Source: CAWAYR01 sp050250955
GTDB lineage: Bacteria; Acidobacteriota; Vicinamibacteria; Vicinamibacterales; UBA2999
Length of the DNA stretch: 64,000 bases
NCBI GenBank assembly: GCA_050250955.1
Contig: JBFWNR010000003.1
Coordinates: forward strand, 248,001-312,000
Direction of reading: 5' to 3'
Shown: in pieces, positions 17,841 to 26,409 of the stretch
Position numbering within the stretch: position 1 is the stretch's first letter
Layout: every line of letters starts with the position of its first letter
Translations under genes and position numbers: made by a program
Notes under the pieces: generated by a model
What the model saw: the letters and a program-made list of their open reading frames with translations, nothing else
Database searches by the model: none
Told to the model about the DNA's origin: nothing

Positions 17841-17897
17841 CACCCAGAAAGGGGTCAGACCCCTATTCAAGCTCCACCCAGAAAGGGGTCTGACCCC
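17841..17897. repeat. tandem pair of REP-like GGGGTC-N-GACCCC elements
   Basis: CACCCAGAAAGGGGTC plus a one-base centre and GACCCC occurs at 17841-17863 and again at 17875-17897, a 34-base period. The centre base is A in one copy and T in the other. GGGGTCAGACCCC-type palindromes recur in many bacterial genomes and have been linked to RAYT transposases; the link here is inference. They lie in the 257-base gap before the molybdenum hydroxylase operon. Confidence 0.75.
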
Positions 17898-17964
17898 ATG
17901 CGCCGCGGGTATGTCCACCTCGGCCGGAGGGTGTCTCGGGCTGGCGTCGGCGGCCGCGGGGCGG

Positions 17965-17970
17965 TATAGT
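17965..17970 (+). promoter_or_regulatory. candidate -10 box for the molybdenum hydroxylase operon
   Basis: TATAGT is the best -10 match in the gap upstream of the Tat-exported small subunit and leaves a leader of roughly 95 bases. No convincing -35 box is visible. Confidence 0.35.
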
Positions 17971-18069
17971 CCGCCCGATCGACGGATCCGTCTTCCCGGG
18001 CCGGGCCGACGCCCTGCCCCACGCGCGGTGGAGGCCCGTCGCCGTCCGGTGACGTGCTGGAGAGGTGCC

Positions 18070-18714
18070 ATGTCCCACGACGTTCAGACGAGTCATCCCA
18101 CGCCGAGCGATCCCTCCAGGCGCAACTTCATCAAAGGCGTGATCGCCAGCGGCGTGGCCGTCTCGTCGGCGGCTTACCTGTTCCGCCACAGCCCGCTCGT
18201 CTCGGGCCAGGCGGCGCGCGGCGGTGCGGTCGAACGGCTGCTGACCCTGACGGTCAACGGTCAGACGCGCCGCGTGGACGTCGCGCCGCAGGAAACGCTG
18301 GCCACGACGCTCCGCTACAAGCTGGGGCTCACCGGCACCAAGCTCGGCTGCGATCGCGCCGAGTGCGGCGCCTGCACCGTCCTGGTCGACGACGTGCCGC
18401 GCTACGCCTGTTCGGTGCTGACGCACTCGGTGCGGACGCGACACATCCAGACCATCGAGGGCCTGGCCGCCGCCGACGGCACGCTGCACCCGGTGCAGCA
18501 GGGCGTCGTCGAGGAGCAGGGCTTCCAGTGCGCCTTCTGCATGTCGGGCTTCATCATGGCCACGGTCGGCTACCTCAAGAAACACCCGAACCCGACCCGC
18601 GAGGAGCTGGCCCACGGCGTCTCGGGCAACCTGTGCCGCTGCCAGGACTACGACAAGATCCTCACCGCGCTGCACCGCGGCGCCGAGCTTTCACGGGGGG
18701 TGAGCCGTGGCTGA
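18070..18714 (+). CDS. Tat-exported [2Fe-2S] subunit of a molybdenum hydroxylase
   Basis: A 214-residue small subunit of the xanthine dehydrogenase/aldehyde oxidoreductase family. The N-terminus has a twin-arginine signal (SRRNFIKGVIASGVAVSSAA, residues 16-35). The plant-type 2Fe-2S site is Cys94, Cys99, Cys102 and Cys114. The helical C-terminal 2Fe-2S site is Cys154, Cys157, Cys189 and Cys191 (CAFC, CRC). A Tat signal on the small subunit is the arrangement of the periplasmic PaoABC aldehyde oxidoreductase, whose other subunits are carried across with it. It overlaps the large-subunit gene by eight bases. Substrate unknown. Confidence 0.92.
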   Translation: MSHDVQTSHPTPSDPSRRNFIKGVIASGVAVSSAAYLFRHSPLVSGQAARGGAVERLLTLTVNGQTRRVDVAPQETLATTLRYKLGLTGTKLGCDRAECGACTVLVDDVPRYACSVLTHSVRTRHIQTIEGLAAADGTLHPVQQGVVEEQGFQCAFCMSGFIMATVGYLKKHPNPTREELAHGVSGNLCRCQDYDKILTALHRGAELSRGVSRG

Positions 18715-21184
18715 CACCAAGCTGGTCGGACAGAACTACGTCACGCCGGACCTGGTCGCCAAGGTCACCGGCCGCTCGAAGTACGCCGAGGACTTCCGCG
18801 CCGAGGGGATGCTGTTCGCCAAGCTGCTGCTCAGCCCGCTGCCGCACGCCCGCGTGCGCAGCGTCGACACCAGCGCCGCCGAGGCGATGCCCGGCGTACG
18901 GGCGATTCTGCGCGCCGGTGAACTGCCGGCGCCGGCCGACACCGTCACCGACCTGGGCGAGACGATCCGCGCCAACCCGATGGGCGAACGGGCGCTGACC
19001 GACGAGCCGGTGTACGCCGGCGAGCCGGTGCTGGCCGTCGCCGCCGTGGACGAGGAGACCGCCGTCGCCGCTCTCGAGGCGATCCGCGTCGACTGGGAGC
19101 CGCTGCCCTTCGTGGTCGATCCGCTGGAGTCGCTGCGGCCCGGCGGCGCCAACCCGCGCGCCGAGGGCAACACCTGGGGCCGCAGGCCCGCCGAGCCCGG
19201 CCAGCCGCCCGGTCCGCTGGTGGTGATGCCCACCAAGTGGACCGCCGCCGACTTCGCCGAGTACGACCAGGGCAGGATGCCGATGGGCGAGCCGCAAATC
19301 GACTGGTCCTACGGCGACGTCGAGGCCGGCTTCAAGGAGGCGGCGCTGGTCCTCGACGAGACCTTCTCGATGGCCAACAACCAGCACCACGTGCTGGAGC
19401 CGCGCACCGCCATGGCCTACTGGCGCGGCGACAAGCTCTACATGCACACCGGCACCCAGAGCGCGGTGCAGACGGTGGCGTCGATCTCGCGATGGATGAA
19501 CATCCCGGTCGAGAACGTCGTGCTCATCACCGAGTACACCGGCGGCGGCTTCGGCAGCCGCGCCACCGGCGCGGTCATCTGCATGATCCCGGCGCTGCTG
19601 GCGAAGAAGGCCAACGCGCCGGTGATGATGCGCATCACCCGCGAGGAGGAGCAGTACATCGGCGGCATCCGCCCCGGCATGCACGGCCGCGTCAAGGCCG
19701 GCTTCGCCAAGGACGGCCGGCTGCTGGCGATGGACCTCTTCCTCATCGGCGAGAACAGCGCCTACGAGGCCCAGAACGACGCCGCCGGCGGCGGCCGCTT
19801 CGTGTCGCTGCTCTATCAGCCGGTGGCGATGCGCTCGCGCGGCATCACCGTGCTGACCAACACGCCGCCGCGGCGCGCGCAGAGCCAGCCCGGCGGCCTG
19901 CAGGCGATCATGATGGTCGAACCGGTGATCGCCAAGGCGGCGCGCCAGCTCGGCGTCGACCAGGTGGCCATCCGCCGGCTCAACGCGCCGGAAGGCAAGG
20001 CGAAGTGGGGGCCGGCCAACGCCCAGGGGGTCCGCGGCCACGCGACCAGCGCGTTCGTCAAAGAGGCCATCGACCGCGGCGTCGAGTTGTTCGGATGGGA
20101 AGAGCGCAAGGCGCGCTCGGGCAAGCGCATGGGCTCGACGGTGCGCGGCGCCGGCGTGGCACTGAGCACGTTCGTGGCCGGTTCGGTCGGCTTCGACGGG
20201 CTGTTCGTCGTCAAGCCCGACGGCAAGCTGTACGTGCAGTCGGGCGTCGGCAACCTCGGCACCGAGTCGGTGTTCGACGTCCACCGCCCGGCCGCCGAGA
20301 TGCTCGGCATCCCCTGGGACGACGTGGTCATCGCCTGGGGCGACACCTCCAAGCACCTGCCGTGGACGTGCGTGTCGGGCGGCAGTCAGACCACCCACGC
20401 GATGACCCGCGCCGCCCACGCCGCGGCGACCGACGCCATCGCCAAGGCCGGCGAGATCGCCGCCCGGAAGCTCGGCGGCAACCCGGCGTCGTATCGCGTC
20501 GTCAACGGCCGGATCGCCGGCAGCGGCGGGTCGATGAGCTGGGCCCAGGTGGCGGCGGCCGCCATCGAGATCGGCGGCAAGTACGACGGCCACGAACTGC
20601 CCGACGACATCAACAAGGTGACCACCGCGTCGGCGACGGCGCTGGCCGGACAGGGGCTGATGGGCGTCGCCCGCGACACCTACCCGCGCGACGGCACGTC
20701 GCTCTCCTACGCCGTCGGCTTCGCCGAGGTGGAGGTGGACGTCGAGACCGGCGCCTACAAGGTGCTCGACTACACCGCCGTCGGCGACTCGGGCACCATC
20801 GTCCACCCGCGGGCCTACGGCGGCCAGCTGCTCGGCCGCTCGGTGCTCGGCATGAGCCACGCGCTGGCGCTCAAGACGGTCTACGACCAGCACTACGGCG
20901 TGGCCCTGGCGACGCGCATGTACCAGAGCCGGCCGCCGACCATCCTCGACATCCCGCGCAACATGCAGTGGGACGCGGTGAACCTGCCGGATCCGGAAAC
21001 GCCGGTCGGCGCCCGCGGCATCGGCGAGCCGCCGGTGGCCGCCGGCGCCTGTGCGATCCTCAACGCCATCTCGGCCGCGCTCGGCGACGACGTCTTCAAG
21101 CGCGCTCCGGTCACCCTCGACTCGCTGCTGATGGCCCTCGAACACGGGCGGCCGATGCAGGAACCTCTCACGGCGCACATTTAA
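18707..21184 (+). CDS. molybdenum cofactor-binding large subunit (aldehyde/xanthine oxidoreductase family)
   Basis: An 825-residue catalytic subunit with a GTG start overlapping the small-subunit stop. The N-terminal domain begins VTGRSKYAEDFRAEGMLFAK. GGGFGSRATG (near residue 284) is a molybdopterin contact loop. The catalytic glutamate is expected in ARGIGEPPVAAGA near residue 770. It has no signal peptide of its own, so if the enzyme is periplasmic it must travel with the Tat-tagged small subunit. Likely reaction: hydroxylation of an aldehyde or N-heterocycle; the exact substrate cannot be read from sequence. The order small-large-FAD differs from paoABC. Confidence 0.92.
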   Translation: MADTKLVGQNYVTPDLVAKVTGRSKYAEDFRAEGMLFAKLLLSPLPHARVRSVDTSAAEAMPGVRAILRAGELPAPADTVTDLGETIRANPMGERALTDEPVYAGEPVLAVAAVDEETAVAALEAIRVDWEPLPFVVDPLESLRPGGANPRAEGNTWGRRPAEPGQPPGPLVVMPTKWTAADFAEYDQGRMPMGEPQIDWSYGDVEAGFKEAALVLDETFSMANNQHHVLEPRTAMAYWRGDKLYMHTGTQSAVQTVASISRWMNIPVENVVLITEYTGGGFGSRATGAVICMIPALLAKKANAPVMMRITREEEQYIGGIRPGMHGRVKAGFAKDGRLLAMDLFLIGENSAYEAQNDAAGGGRFVSLLYQPVAMRSRGITVLTNTPPRRAQSQPGGLQAIMMVEPVIAKAARQLGVDQVAIRRLNAPEGKAKWGPANAQGVRGHATSAFVKEAIDRGVELFGWEERKARSGKRMGSTVRGAGVALSTFVAGSVGFDGLFVVKPDGKLYVQSGVGNLGTESVFDVHRPAAEMLGIPWDDVVIAWGDTSKHLPWTCVSGGSQTTHAMTRAAHAAATDAIAKAGEIAARKLGGNPASYRVVNGRIAGSGGSMSWAQVAAAAIEIGGKYDGHELPDDINKVTTASATALAGQGLMGVARDTYPRDGTSLSYAVGFAEVEVDVETGAYKVLDYTAVGDSGTIVHPRAYGGQLLGRSVLGMSHALALKTVYDQHYGVALATRMYQSRPPTILDIPRNMQWDAVNLPDPETPVGARGIGEPPVAAGACAILNAISAALGDDVFKRAPVTLDSLLMALEHGRPMQEPLTAHI

Positions 21185-21203
21185 GGGACGGAGGAACGAC
21201 GCC

Positions 21204-22217
21204 ATGGCTCTCGTGCACGACGTGATTCCGCCCTTCCAGTTGTTCCAGCCCGGCAGCGTCGACGACGCGCTGGACATCGTCGACGCCCGCGGCGCCGAGG
21301 CCTGGGTGCTCGCCGGCGGCATGGACTCGTTCGACTGGCTGAAGGACCGCACCAAGCGCACCAGCGCGGTCGTCGACCTCAGCCAGATCGACGCGCTGCG
21401 CGGCATCACGGACGCCGGCGGCGGCCTGGAGATCGGCGCCATGACCACGCTGGTCGAGGTCGCCGAGCATCCGCTGGTCCGCGAGCGCTTCGGCCTGCTG
21501 GCCGAGGCCGCCGGCCTGGTCGCCTCGCCGCAGATCCGCAACCAGGGCACGCTCGGCGGCAACGTGTCGCAGGACGCGCGCTGCTGGTACTACCGCCGCG
21601 GCTGGTCGTGCTACCGCGCCGGCGGCAACATCTGCTACGCCGACTCGCCGACCGCCGTGAACCGCGAGCACGCCATCCTCGGTGCCGACCGCTGCGTGGC
21701 GGTGAGCCCATCGGACACGGCGCCGGCGCTCATCGCGCTCGACGCGCAGATGGTGATTCGGCGCCGCGGCGGCGAGCGCGTGGTGGAGGCCGCCGACTAT
21801 TTCCTCGGCCCGGACATCGACATCACACGGATGACGGTGCTGCAGCCGGGCGAGCTGCTGACGGCCATCCGGATTCCGGCCACGTGGGCCGGCGCCCGTT
21901 TCTACTTCGAGAAGGTGCGCGATCGCCAGGTGTGGGACTTCCCGCTCGTCAACGTCGCCGCGGCGATCAAGGAGAGCGGCGGACGGATCGGCGAGGCGCG
22001 CATCGCGGTCGGCGCCGTCGCCGCGCGGCCGCTGCGCCTGCGCGCCGTCGAAGCGGCGCTGGCCGGCCAGGCGGTGAGCGAGGACACGGCCACCCGGGCC
22101 GGTGAGCTGGCCATCGACGGGGCGCGGGCGCTGCGCTTCAACGCCTACAAGATCCCGCTGATGCGCAACCTCGTGCGCCGGGCCGTGCGTGGCGGGCCAC
22201 TGCCGGCGACGACGTAG
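21204..22217 (+). CDS. FAD-binding medium subunit of a molybdenum hydroxylase, possible [4Fe-4S] site
   Basis: A 337-residue CoxM/PaoB-type subunit. The FAD loops are VLAGGMDSFDWLK (about residues 35-47) and IRNQGTLGGNVSQ (111-123). Between and after these lie Cys127, Cys136, Cys144 and Cys164 (ARCWYYRRGWSC, GGNICYA, ADRC). An inserted four-cysteine loop at this place binds a [4Fe-4S] cluster in PaoB and in 4-hydroxybenzoyl-CoA reductase beta, so a cluster is plausible here. It follows the large subunit by 19 bases with GGGACGGAGGA as ribosome site and completes the three-subunit enzyme. Confidence 0.9.
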   Translation: MALVHDVIPPFQLFQPGSVDDALDIVDARGAEAWVLAGGMDSFDWLKDRTKRTSAVVDLSQIDALRGITDAGGGLEIGAMTTLVEVAEHPLVRERFGLLAEAAGLVASPQIRNQGTLGGNVSQDARCWYYRRGWSCYRAGGNICYADSPTAVNREHAILGADRCVAVSPSDTAPALIALDAQMVIRRRGGERVVEAADYFLGPDIDITRMTVLQPGELLTAIRIPATWAGARFYFEKVRDRQVWDFPLVNVAAAIKESGGRIGEARIAVGAVAARPLRLRAVEAALAGQAVSEDTATRAGELAIDGARALRFNAYKIPLMRNLVRRAVRGGPLPATT

Positions 22218-22221
22218 AACC

Positions 22222-22249
22222 AGCGGCTAGCGGCTGGGGGCTAGCGGCT
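22222..22249. repeat. heptamer array (AGCGGCT family), 4 units
   Basis: Four 7-base units AGCGGCT, AGCGGCT, GGGGGCT, AGCGGCT lie between the FAD subunit stop and the lipoprotein start. The same heptamer recurs at 34471, 39334, 39452 and 61741. Confidence 0.7.
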
Positions 22250-22250
22250 C

Positions 22251-22712
22251 GTGAGCACGCGCAGGGAGGCGGAGCTGAACCTCCGCCCTGCTCCGTACGT
22301 CGGGCGGCTCTGTAGAGCCGCCACGTGTCTGCTGCTCCCGTTCCTGATGGTCGCCGGCTGCAACCGCCAGGCGACGACGCCAGCGGAGAGCCCCGCGCCA
22401 GAGGCGGTCTGGCACTCGCTCGGGCAGTGGTCGGGCCGCGGCGACCGTCAGACCGACTCCTTCGACGTCACGACCGGCGCACTGCGTCTGCGCTGGGAAA
22501 CCCGCGGCGAGGCGGCCCCCGGCACCGGACGGCTGACGGTGTCCCTGCACAGCGCCATCAGCGGCCGGCCGCTGCAGACGGTCGTCGACACCCGCGGCGA
22601 CGGTGGCGGCGACGCCACCTTCGGGGACGACCCCCGCGTGTCCTACCTGGTCATCGAGTCCGCGGGCGTGAACTGGCGGCTCGAGCTGTTCGAGGCCGGC
22701 GCCGGACGCTGA
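22251..22712 (+). CDS. small lipoprotein of unknown function
   Basis: A 153-residue protein with a lipoprotein signal: a basic start, hydrophobic CLLLPFLMVAGC and Cys37 as the lipidated residue. The mature part is a compact beta-rich domain (DSFDVTTGALRLRWETRGE, YLVIESAGVNWRLELFE) like a small exported binding or adhesion domain; I cannot name a family. Residues about 5-25 (EAELNLRPAPYVGRLCRA) are encoded by a dispersed hairpin repeat, so the only good in-frame start (GTG at 22251) uses repeat DNA as the signal-peptide n-region. It is in line with the molybdenum enzyme operon. Confidence 0.6.
   Translation: MSTRREAELNLRPAPYVGRLCRAATCLLLPFLMVAGCNRQATTPAESPAPEAVWHSLGQWSGRGDRQTDSFDVTTGALRLRWETRGEAAPGTGRLTVSLHSAISGRPLQTVVDTRGDGGGDATFGDDPRVSYLVIESAGVNWRLELFEAGAGR
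22265..22322. repeat. double hairpin copy of the CGTAGGGC/GAGCT repeat family
   Basis: GGCGGAG-N6-CTCCGCC (22268-22287) and GGCGGCTC-TGTA-GAGCCGCC (22303-22322) are perfect hairpins side by side. The element overlaps the first codons of the lipoprotein gene. Confidence 0.7.
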
Positions 22713-22898
22713 CGTTCGCCCGGCCCAGCCAAGCCGAGCAGTATTCCCCGCCCGGTGCGGGATCGTCCCCGCCAGCCCCCCTCGCCCCGCGGAATGCCGC
22801 GGAAACCCGCGGTGTGGGTCGGGCACGGGTACTGCCTTTGGCCGCTCCGCACGCCGGCCGCCTCGTGCACGCCGGCCCGGTCCGAAAGGAGCGCGGGG

Positions 22899-24305
22899 AT
22901 GGACGCAGTGACTCGACGGACGACGGTGGCGGCGGCCGCACTCGGCTGGCTGGCCCTGGCGGGAACGGCAGCGGCGGCGCCCGGCGACCGGCCGATCACC
23001 TTCAACCGGGACATCGCGCCGATCTTCCAGGCCAAGTGCCAGTCGTGCCACGAGCCGGGCTCGATCGCGCCGATGTCGCTCACCACCTGGCAGGAATCCC
23101 GGCCGTGGGCCAGGTCGATCCGCGCCCGGGTGGCGTCGCGGCAGATGCCGCCGTGGCACATCGACCAGAGCGTCGGCGTGCGGCACTTCAAGAACGACAT
23201 GTCGCTCACCGACGAGCAGATCGCCACCATCCTCGCCTGGGTGGACCAGGGCGCGCCGCAGGGCAACCCGGCCGACTTCACGCCCAAGCCGGTCGCGCAG
23301 GGGCTCTACTGGCAGGGTGAGCGCGACGGCTACGGGCCGCCGGATCTGGTGATCACCGCGCCGATGCAGACCATGCCCGCCGTACACCAGGACGTGTGGT
23401 GGCGGCCGTCGCAGGAGATTCCGATCACCGAGCCGCGCTGGGTGCGGATGGTCGAGATCCGCCCGGCCAACCTCGCCGGCCGCAAGATCCTGCACCACTC
23501 GATCGCCTACCACGTCCTCAACCCCGACAACGTCGCCGCGGTGAACACCGGCGTGGCGATCGGCGGCCGCTCGGCCAGCGCCACCGGCGGGGTCGTCGCC
23601 CCCGCCGACCTGGTCAACCGGCGCCCGCAGCTCATGGAGTGGGCGATCGGCAAGGGCTACGACCGCTTCATGGACGGCACCGGCAAGCTCATCATGCCGG
23701 GCGAGAAGATCTCGTGGGATCAGCACATCCACGCCGCCGGCGAGGAGATCACCAGCGCCTCCGAGATCGGCCTGTGGTTCTACCCGAAGGGCCAGGAGCC
23801 GACCAAGCGCAGCTACCTGGTGGGCTTCACCGGCCTCAAGAACGGCACCGCCGGCCTCGACATCCCACCCAACTCGATCGCCTACACCGAGGGCTACAAC
23901 CTGCTCAAGGAGAACACCCTCATCACCAACTTCCAGCCGCACTTCCACCTGCGCGGCAAGGCGATGATGGTCGAGGCGATCCTGCCCGACGGCAGCTCGG
24001 AAGTGGTCAGCTACGTGAAGGACTTCAACTTCAACTGGATGACCAACTACATCTACGAGGACGACGCCGCCCCGGTGTATCCGAAGGGCACGATCATCCA
24101 CGTCACGGCCTACTACGACAACACCAGGGGCAACCGCAGCAACCCGGATCCCGATCAGTGGGTGGGCTGGGGCGATCGCACGGTGGACGAGATGGCGCAC
24201 GCGTGGATGAACGTCGTCTACCTGTCCGACGAGGAATACCAGGCGCTGGTCGAGAAGCGGAAGGCGCAGAAGGCGCGTACCACCGACGAGCGCGAGCGGC
24301 AGTGA
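22899..24305 (+). CDS. cytochrome c / PHM-like copper monooxygenase fusion, exported
   Basis: A 468-residue exported protein from the ATG at 22899 (AAAGGA upstream; the longer frame has no signal peptide). After an Ala-rich signal (about 1-27) comes a monohaem domain with Cys47-Gln-Ser-Cys50-His51 and a likely axial Met83 (RQMPPWH). The rest matches the plan of copper type II monooxygenases: His199-His200 (ILHHSIAYH) for one copper, and His348/His350 (QPHFHLRG) with Met432 (DEMAHAWM) for the second; His276/His278 are further candidates. Such fusions are frequent in Acidobacteriota. Substrate and reductant are unknown; the adjacent molybdenum enzyme could donate electrons (inference). Confidence 0.8.
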   Translation: MDAVTRRTTVAAAALGWLALAGTAAAAPGDRPITFNRDIAPIFQAKCQSCHEPGSIAPMSLTTWQESRPWARSIRARVASRQMPPWHIDQSVGVRHFKNDMSLTDEQIATILAWVDQGAPQGNPADFTPKPVAQGLYWQGERDGYGPPDLVITAPMQTMPAVHQDVWWRPSQEIPITEPRWVRMVEIRPANLAGRKILHHSIAYHVLNPDNVAAVNTGVAIGGRSASATGGVVAPADLVNRRPQLMEWAIGKGYDRFMDGTGKLIMPGEKISWDQHIHAAGEEITSASEIGLWFYPKGQEPTKRSYLVGFTGLKNGTAGLDIPPNSIAYTEGYNLLKENTLITNFQPHFHLRGKAMMVEAILPDGSSEVVSYVKDFNFNWMTNYIYEDDAAPVYPKGTIIHVTAYYDNTRGNRSNPDPDQWVGWGDRTVDEMAHAWMNVVYLSDEEYQALVEKRKAQKARTTDERERQ

Positions 24306-24321
24306 GCGGAGGGAGGACATC

Positions 24322-25248
24322 ATGACGCCATCCCGTGGTCTTCGCCTCGCGCTCGGCGGCACCGTGGCGGTGGTGCTGGCGACCGCCAGCGCCTCGATGC
24401 AGACCCAGCCGCTGCTGCCCAGTTCGCCGAAGCTGGCCTTCGGCGGCTCGATCTCACCGGCCTACGACGGCTGGTGGGACAACCCCGACGGCACCCGGAC
24501 CTTCATGATGGGCTACTACAGCCGCAACTGGAAGGAGCCGATCGAAGTGCCGATCGGCCCGAACAACCACTTCGAACCCGGCGAGCCGGATCGCGGCCAG
24601 CCCACCTACTTCCTGCCCAACCGCAACTTCGGCATGTTCACCGTTACCCTGCCCAAGGGCCACACGGAGAAGCTGTGGTGGGTGCTCACCGTGAACGGCG
24701 TCACCCAGCGCGTGCCGCTGTCGGACACCCCCGACTACACGATGACGCCGCAGCACTCGTCCGAGGAGGGCCCCGACGGCGAGTACAACGAGCCGGCGAT
24801 TCTCCGCTTCGCCGAGAACGGGCCGGCGTTCCAGTTGCCGCTGGCCACCCGGGCCAACGCCGTCGCGCGGATCGCGATGGTCGGCGAGCCGATGACGATC
24901 GACTTCTGGGTCGAGGACGACGCCCGGCATTCCAGCGGCTCGAACGCACCGATGAGCGGCGCGGAGCCGATGGTCGAACTGGTCGTCAACAAGTTCCGCG
25001 GCCCGGGCAAGGTCACCGTCGGCAGGGGCCACCACGACCTGACGGTGCTGAAGGGCGGCAAGCCCGGCCAGCCGTTCGCCGCCAGAGGCTCCACCACCGT
25101 GACCTTCGACGAGCCGGGTGAGTACCTGATCCACGTCACCGCCAACGACCTGTCGGGTCCGGGCGGCGGCGCGGCCGGCTGCTGCTGGACCACCGGCCTC
25201 GTGAAGGTGTCGGTCAAGCCGGTGGGCCCGCCGCCGACCGGGCGCTAG
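24322..25248 (+). CDS. exported protein of unknown function, partner of the haem/copper protein
   Basis: A 308-residue protein with a signal peptide (LALGGTVAVVLATASASM, cleavage near 25-30), starting after GGAGGGAGGA. The mature chain is beta-rich with aromatic repeats (AYDGWWDNPDGTRTFMMGYY, NHFEPGEPDRGQPTYFLPNR) and ends in an immunoglobulin-like segment (TTVTFDEPGEYLIHVTANDL). It has a terminal Cys-Cys (GGAAGCCWTTG) that may bind metal or form a disulfide. No family recognised. It begins 16 bases after the haem/copper gene, so co-expression is likely, and it may be an accessory or binding subunit. Confidence 0.75.
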   Translation: MTPSRGLRLALGGTVAVVLATASASMQTQPLLPSSPKLAFGGSISPAYDGWWDNPDGTRTFMMGYYSRNWKEPIEVPIGPNNHFEPGEPDRGQPTYFLPNRNFGMFTVTLPKGHTEKLWWVLTVNGVTQRVPLSDTPDYTMTPQHSSEEGPDGEYNEPAILRFAENGPAFQLPLATRANAVARIAMVGEPMTIDFWVEDDARHSSGSNAPMSGAEPMVELVVNKFRGPGKVTVGRGHHDLTVLKGGKPGQPFAARGSTTVTFDEPGEYLIHVTANDLSGPGGGAAGCCWTTGLVKVSVKPVGPPPTGR

Positions 25249-25252
25249 GCGG

Positions 25253-26344
25253 TCAGCGACTTCCGGGCGATGCCGGCAGCACCCCCGCCGGCATCTTGCC
25301 CTGCCCCTCGACCAGCCGACGGGCGATGTAGTTCACGACCTGCGCGTCCTCGCGCAGGGCGCCGAGATAGGCGGCGCGCAGCAGCCCTTCCTTGCGGCCG
25401 CGCAGCTCGCCGGTGATCCGCTCCTGCACCGCCGGGTCCTTCAGCTCGCGCTGGCCGGCGGCTTCCTTGGCGATGAGCAGCACGATGGTGTGCCCCTGCG
25501 GCGCGCTGACCACGCTGACCGTGCCCGGTTCGGCCTTGAGCACCGAGTCGCGCAGCGCCGCCGGCGCCTGCCGCAAGGTGGACACCGGCACGAAGCCGAG
25601 ATCGCCGCCGCGCTGGCCCGACTGCGGGTCCTCGGAGTAGTCCACGGCGAGCTGGCTGAAGGGCTCGCCGGCCTTCAGGCGCTCCATCAGCCGCTCCACC
25701 TTGCCCTGCGCCTCCTTGGCGTTGCCGGCGTCGTCGCCGGTGCGGTTGACCGGCTGCGGCGCCCGGTCGACGGTGACGACGATCTGCGCGATGTGGTACG
25801 CCTCCTCGGGGAAGTTGAACTGCTGGCGGTTGGCGGCGTAGAAGTCGGCGATCTCCTGCTCGGACAGCGACACCTTGGCGACCACCTCGCGGTCGATCAC
25901 CTTCTGGGCGAGCAGCTCGCGGCGCAGGCCCTGGCGCATGTCGTCGGCGGTGAGATTGCGGCGGGTCAGCTCCTGCTGGTACTGGTCGTCGGGAATGCCC
26001 TGGCGGGCTTCGGCGTAGGCCGAGTCCAGCTCGGTGTCGGGCAGCTCGATCTTGAGCTCGGTGGCCTTGGCCACCAGGATGTCGCGCAGGATCAGATCGT
26101 TCAGCAGCGTCAGCTTGGCGGTGAGCTGCTCCTCTTCGGACGGTCCGGCGCCGCCCGGCCCGACGCGGCGGAACGCCTTGTCCACGTCGTCGCGGGTGAT
26201 GGCCCGGCCGTCCACGGTCGCCCAGGTGTCGGCGGTGACCGCGGGTGCCGCGGGGGTGGACGTGCCGCGGCAGGCCGCGGCGGCGGCGGCCAGGACGAGG
26301 AGACCGACGACCGACAGGCGAGCAGGTGAGGAGAGCACAGACAT
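25253..26344 (-). CDS. SurA/PpiC-type peptidyl-prolyl isomerase lipoprotein
   Basis: About 363 residues from the ATG at 26344, chosen because a GATACT -10 box ends six bases upstream and it places the lipoprotein signal (VVGLLVLAAAAAAC) at the N-terminus. A SurA-like helical N-domain (TVDGRAITRDDVDKAFRR) is followed by a parvulin rotamase domain around residues 175-295 (YHIAQIVVTV, FSQLAVDYSEDPQSGQRGGD, GTVSVVSAPQGHTIVLL). It probably assists folding of exported or outer-membrane proteins from the periplasmic face. Its end lies four bases from the convergent exported-protein gene. Confidence 0.88.
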   Translation of the reverse strand: MSVLSSPARLSVVGLLVLAAAAAACRGTSTPAAPAVTADTWATVDGRAITRDDVDKAFRRVGPGGAGPSEEEQLTAKLTLLNDLILRDILVAKATELKIELPDTELDSAYAEARQGIPDDQYQQELTRRNLTADDMRQGLRRELLAQKVIDREVVAKVSLSEQEIADFYAANRQQFNFPEEAYHIAQIVVTVDRAPQPVNRTGDDAGNAKEAQGKVERLMERLKAGEPFSQLAVDYSEDPQSGQRGGDLGFVPVSTLRQAPAALRDSVLKAEPGTVSVVSAPQGHTIVLLIAKEAAGQRELKDPAVQERITGELRGRKEGLLRAAYLGALREDAQVVNYIARRLVEGQGKMPAGVLPASPGSR

Positions 26345-26350
26345 CCGTCT

Positions 26351-26356
26351 AGTATC
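26351..26356 (-). promoter_or_regulatory. -10 box for the leaderless PPIase gene
   Basis: On the minus strand GATACT is followed by six bases and then the ATG at 26344. Confidence 0.4.
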
Positions 26357-26409
26357 TCCCGGAATCCAGCCGGAGTACACTGACCGGTCGCGCCGGGAGG
26401 CACAGACGC

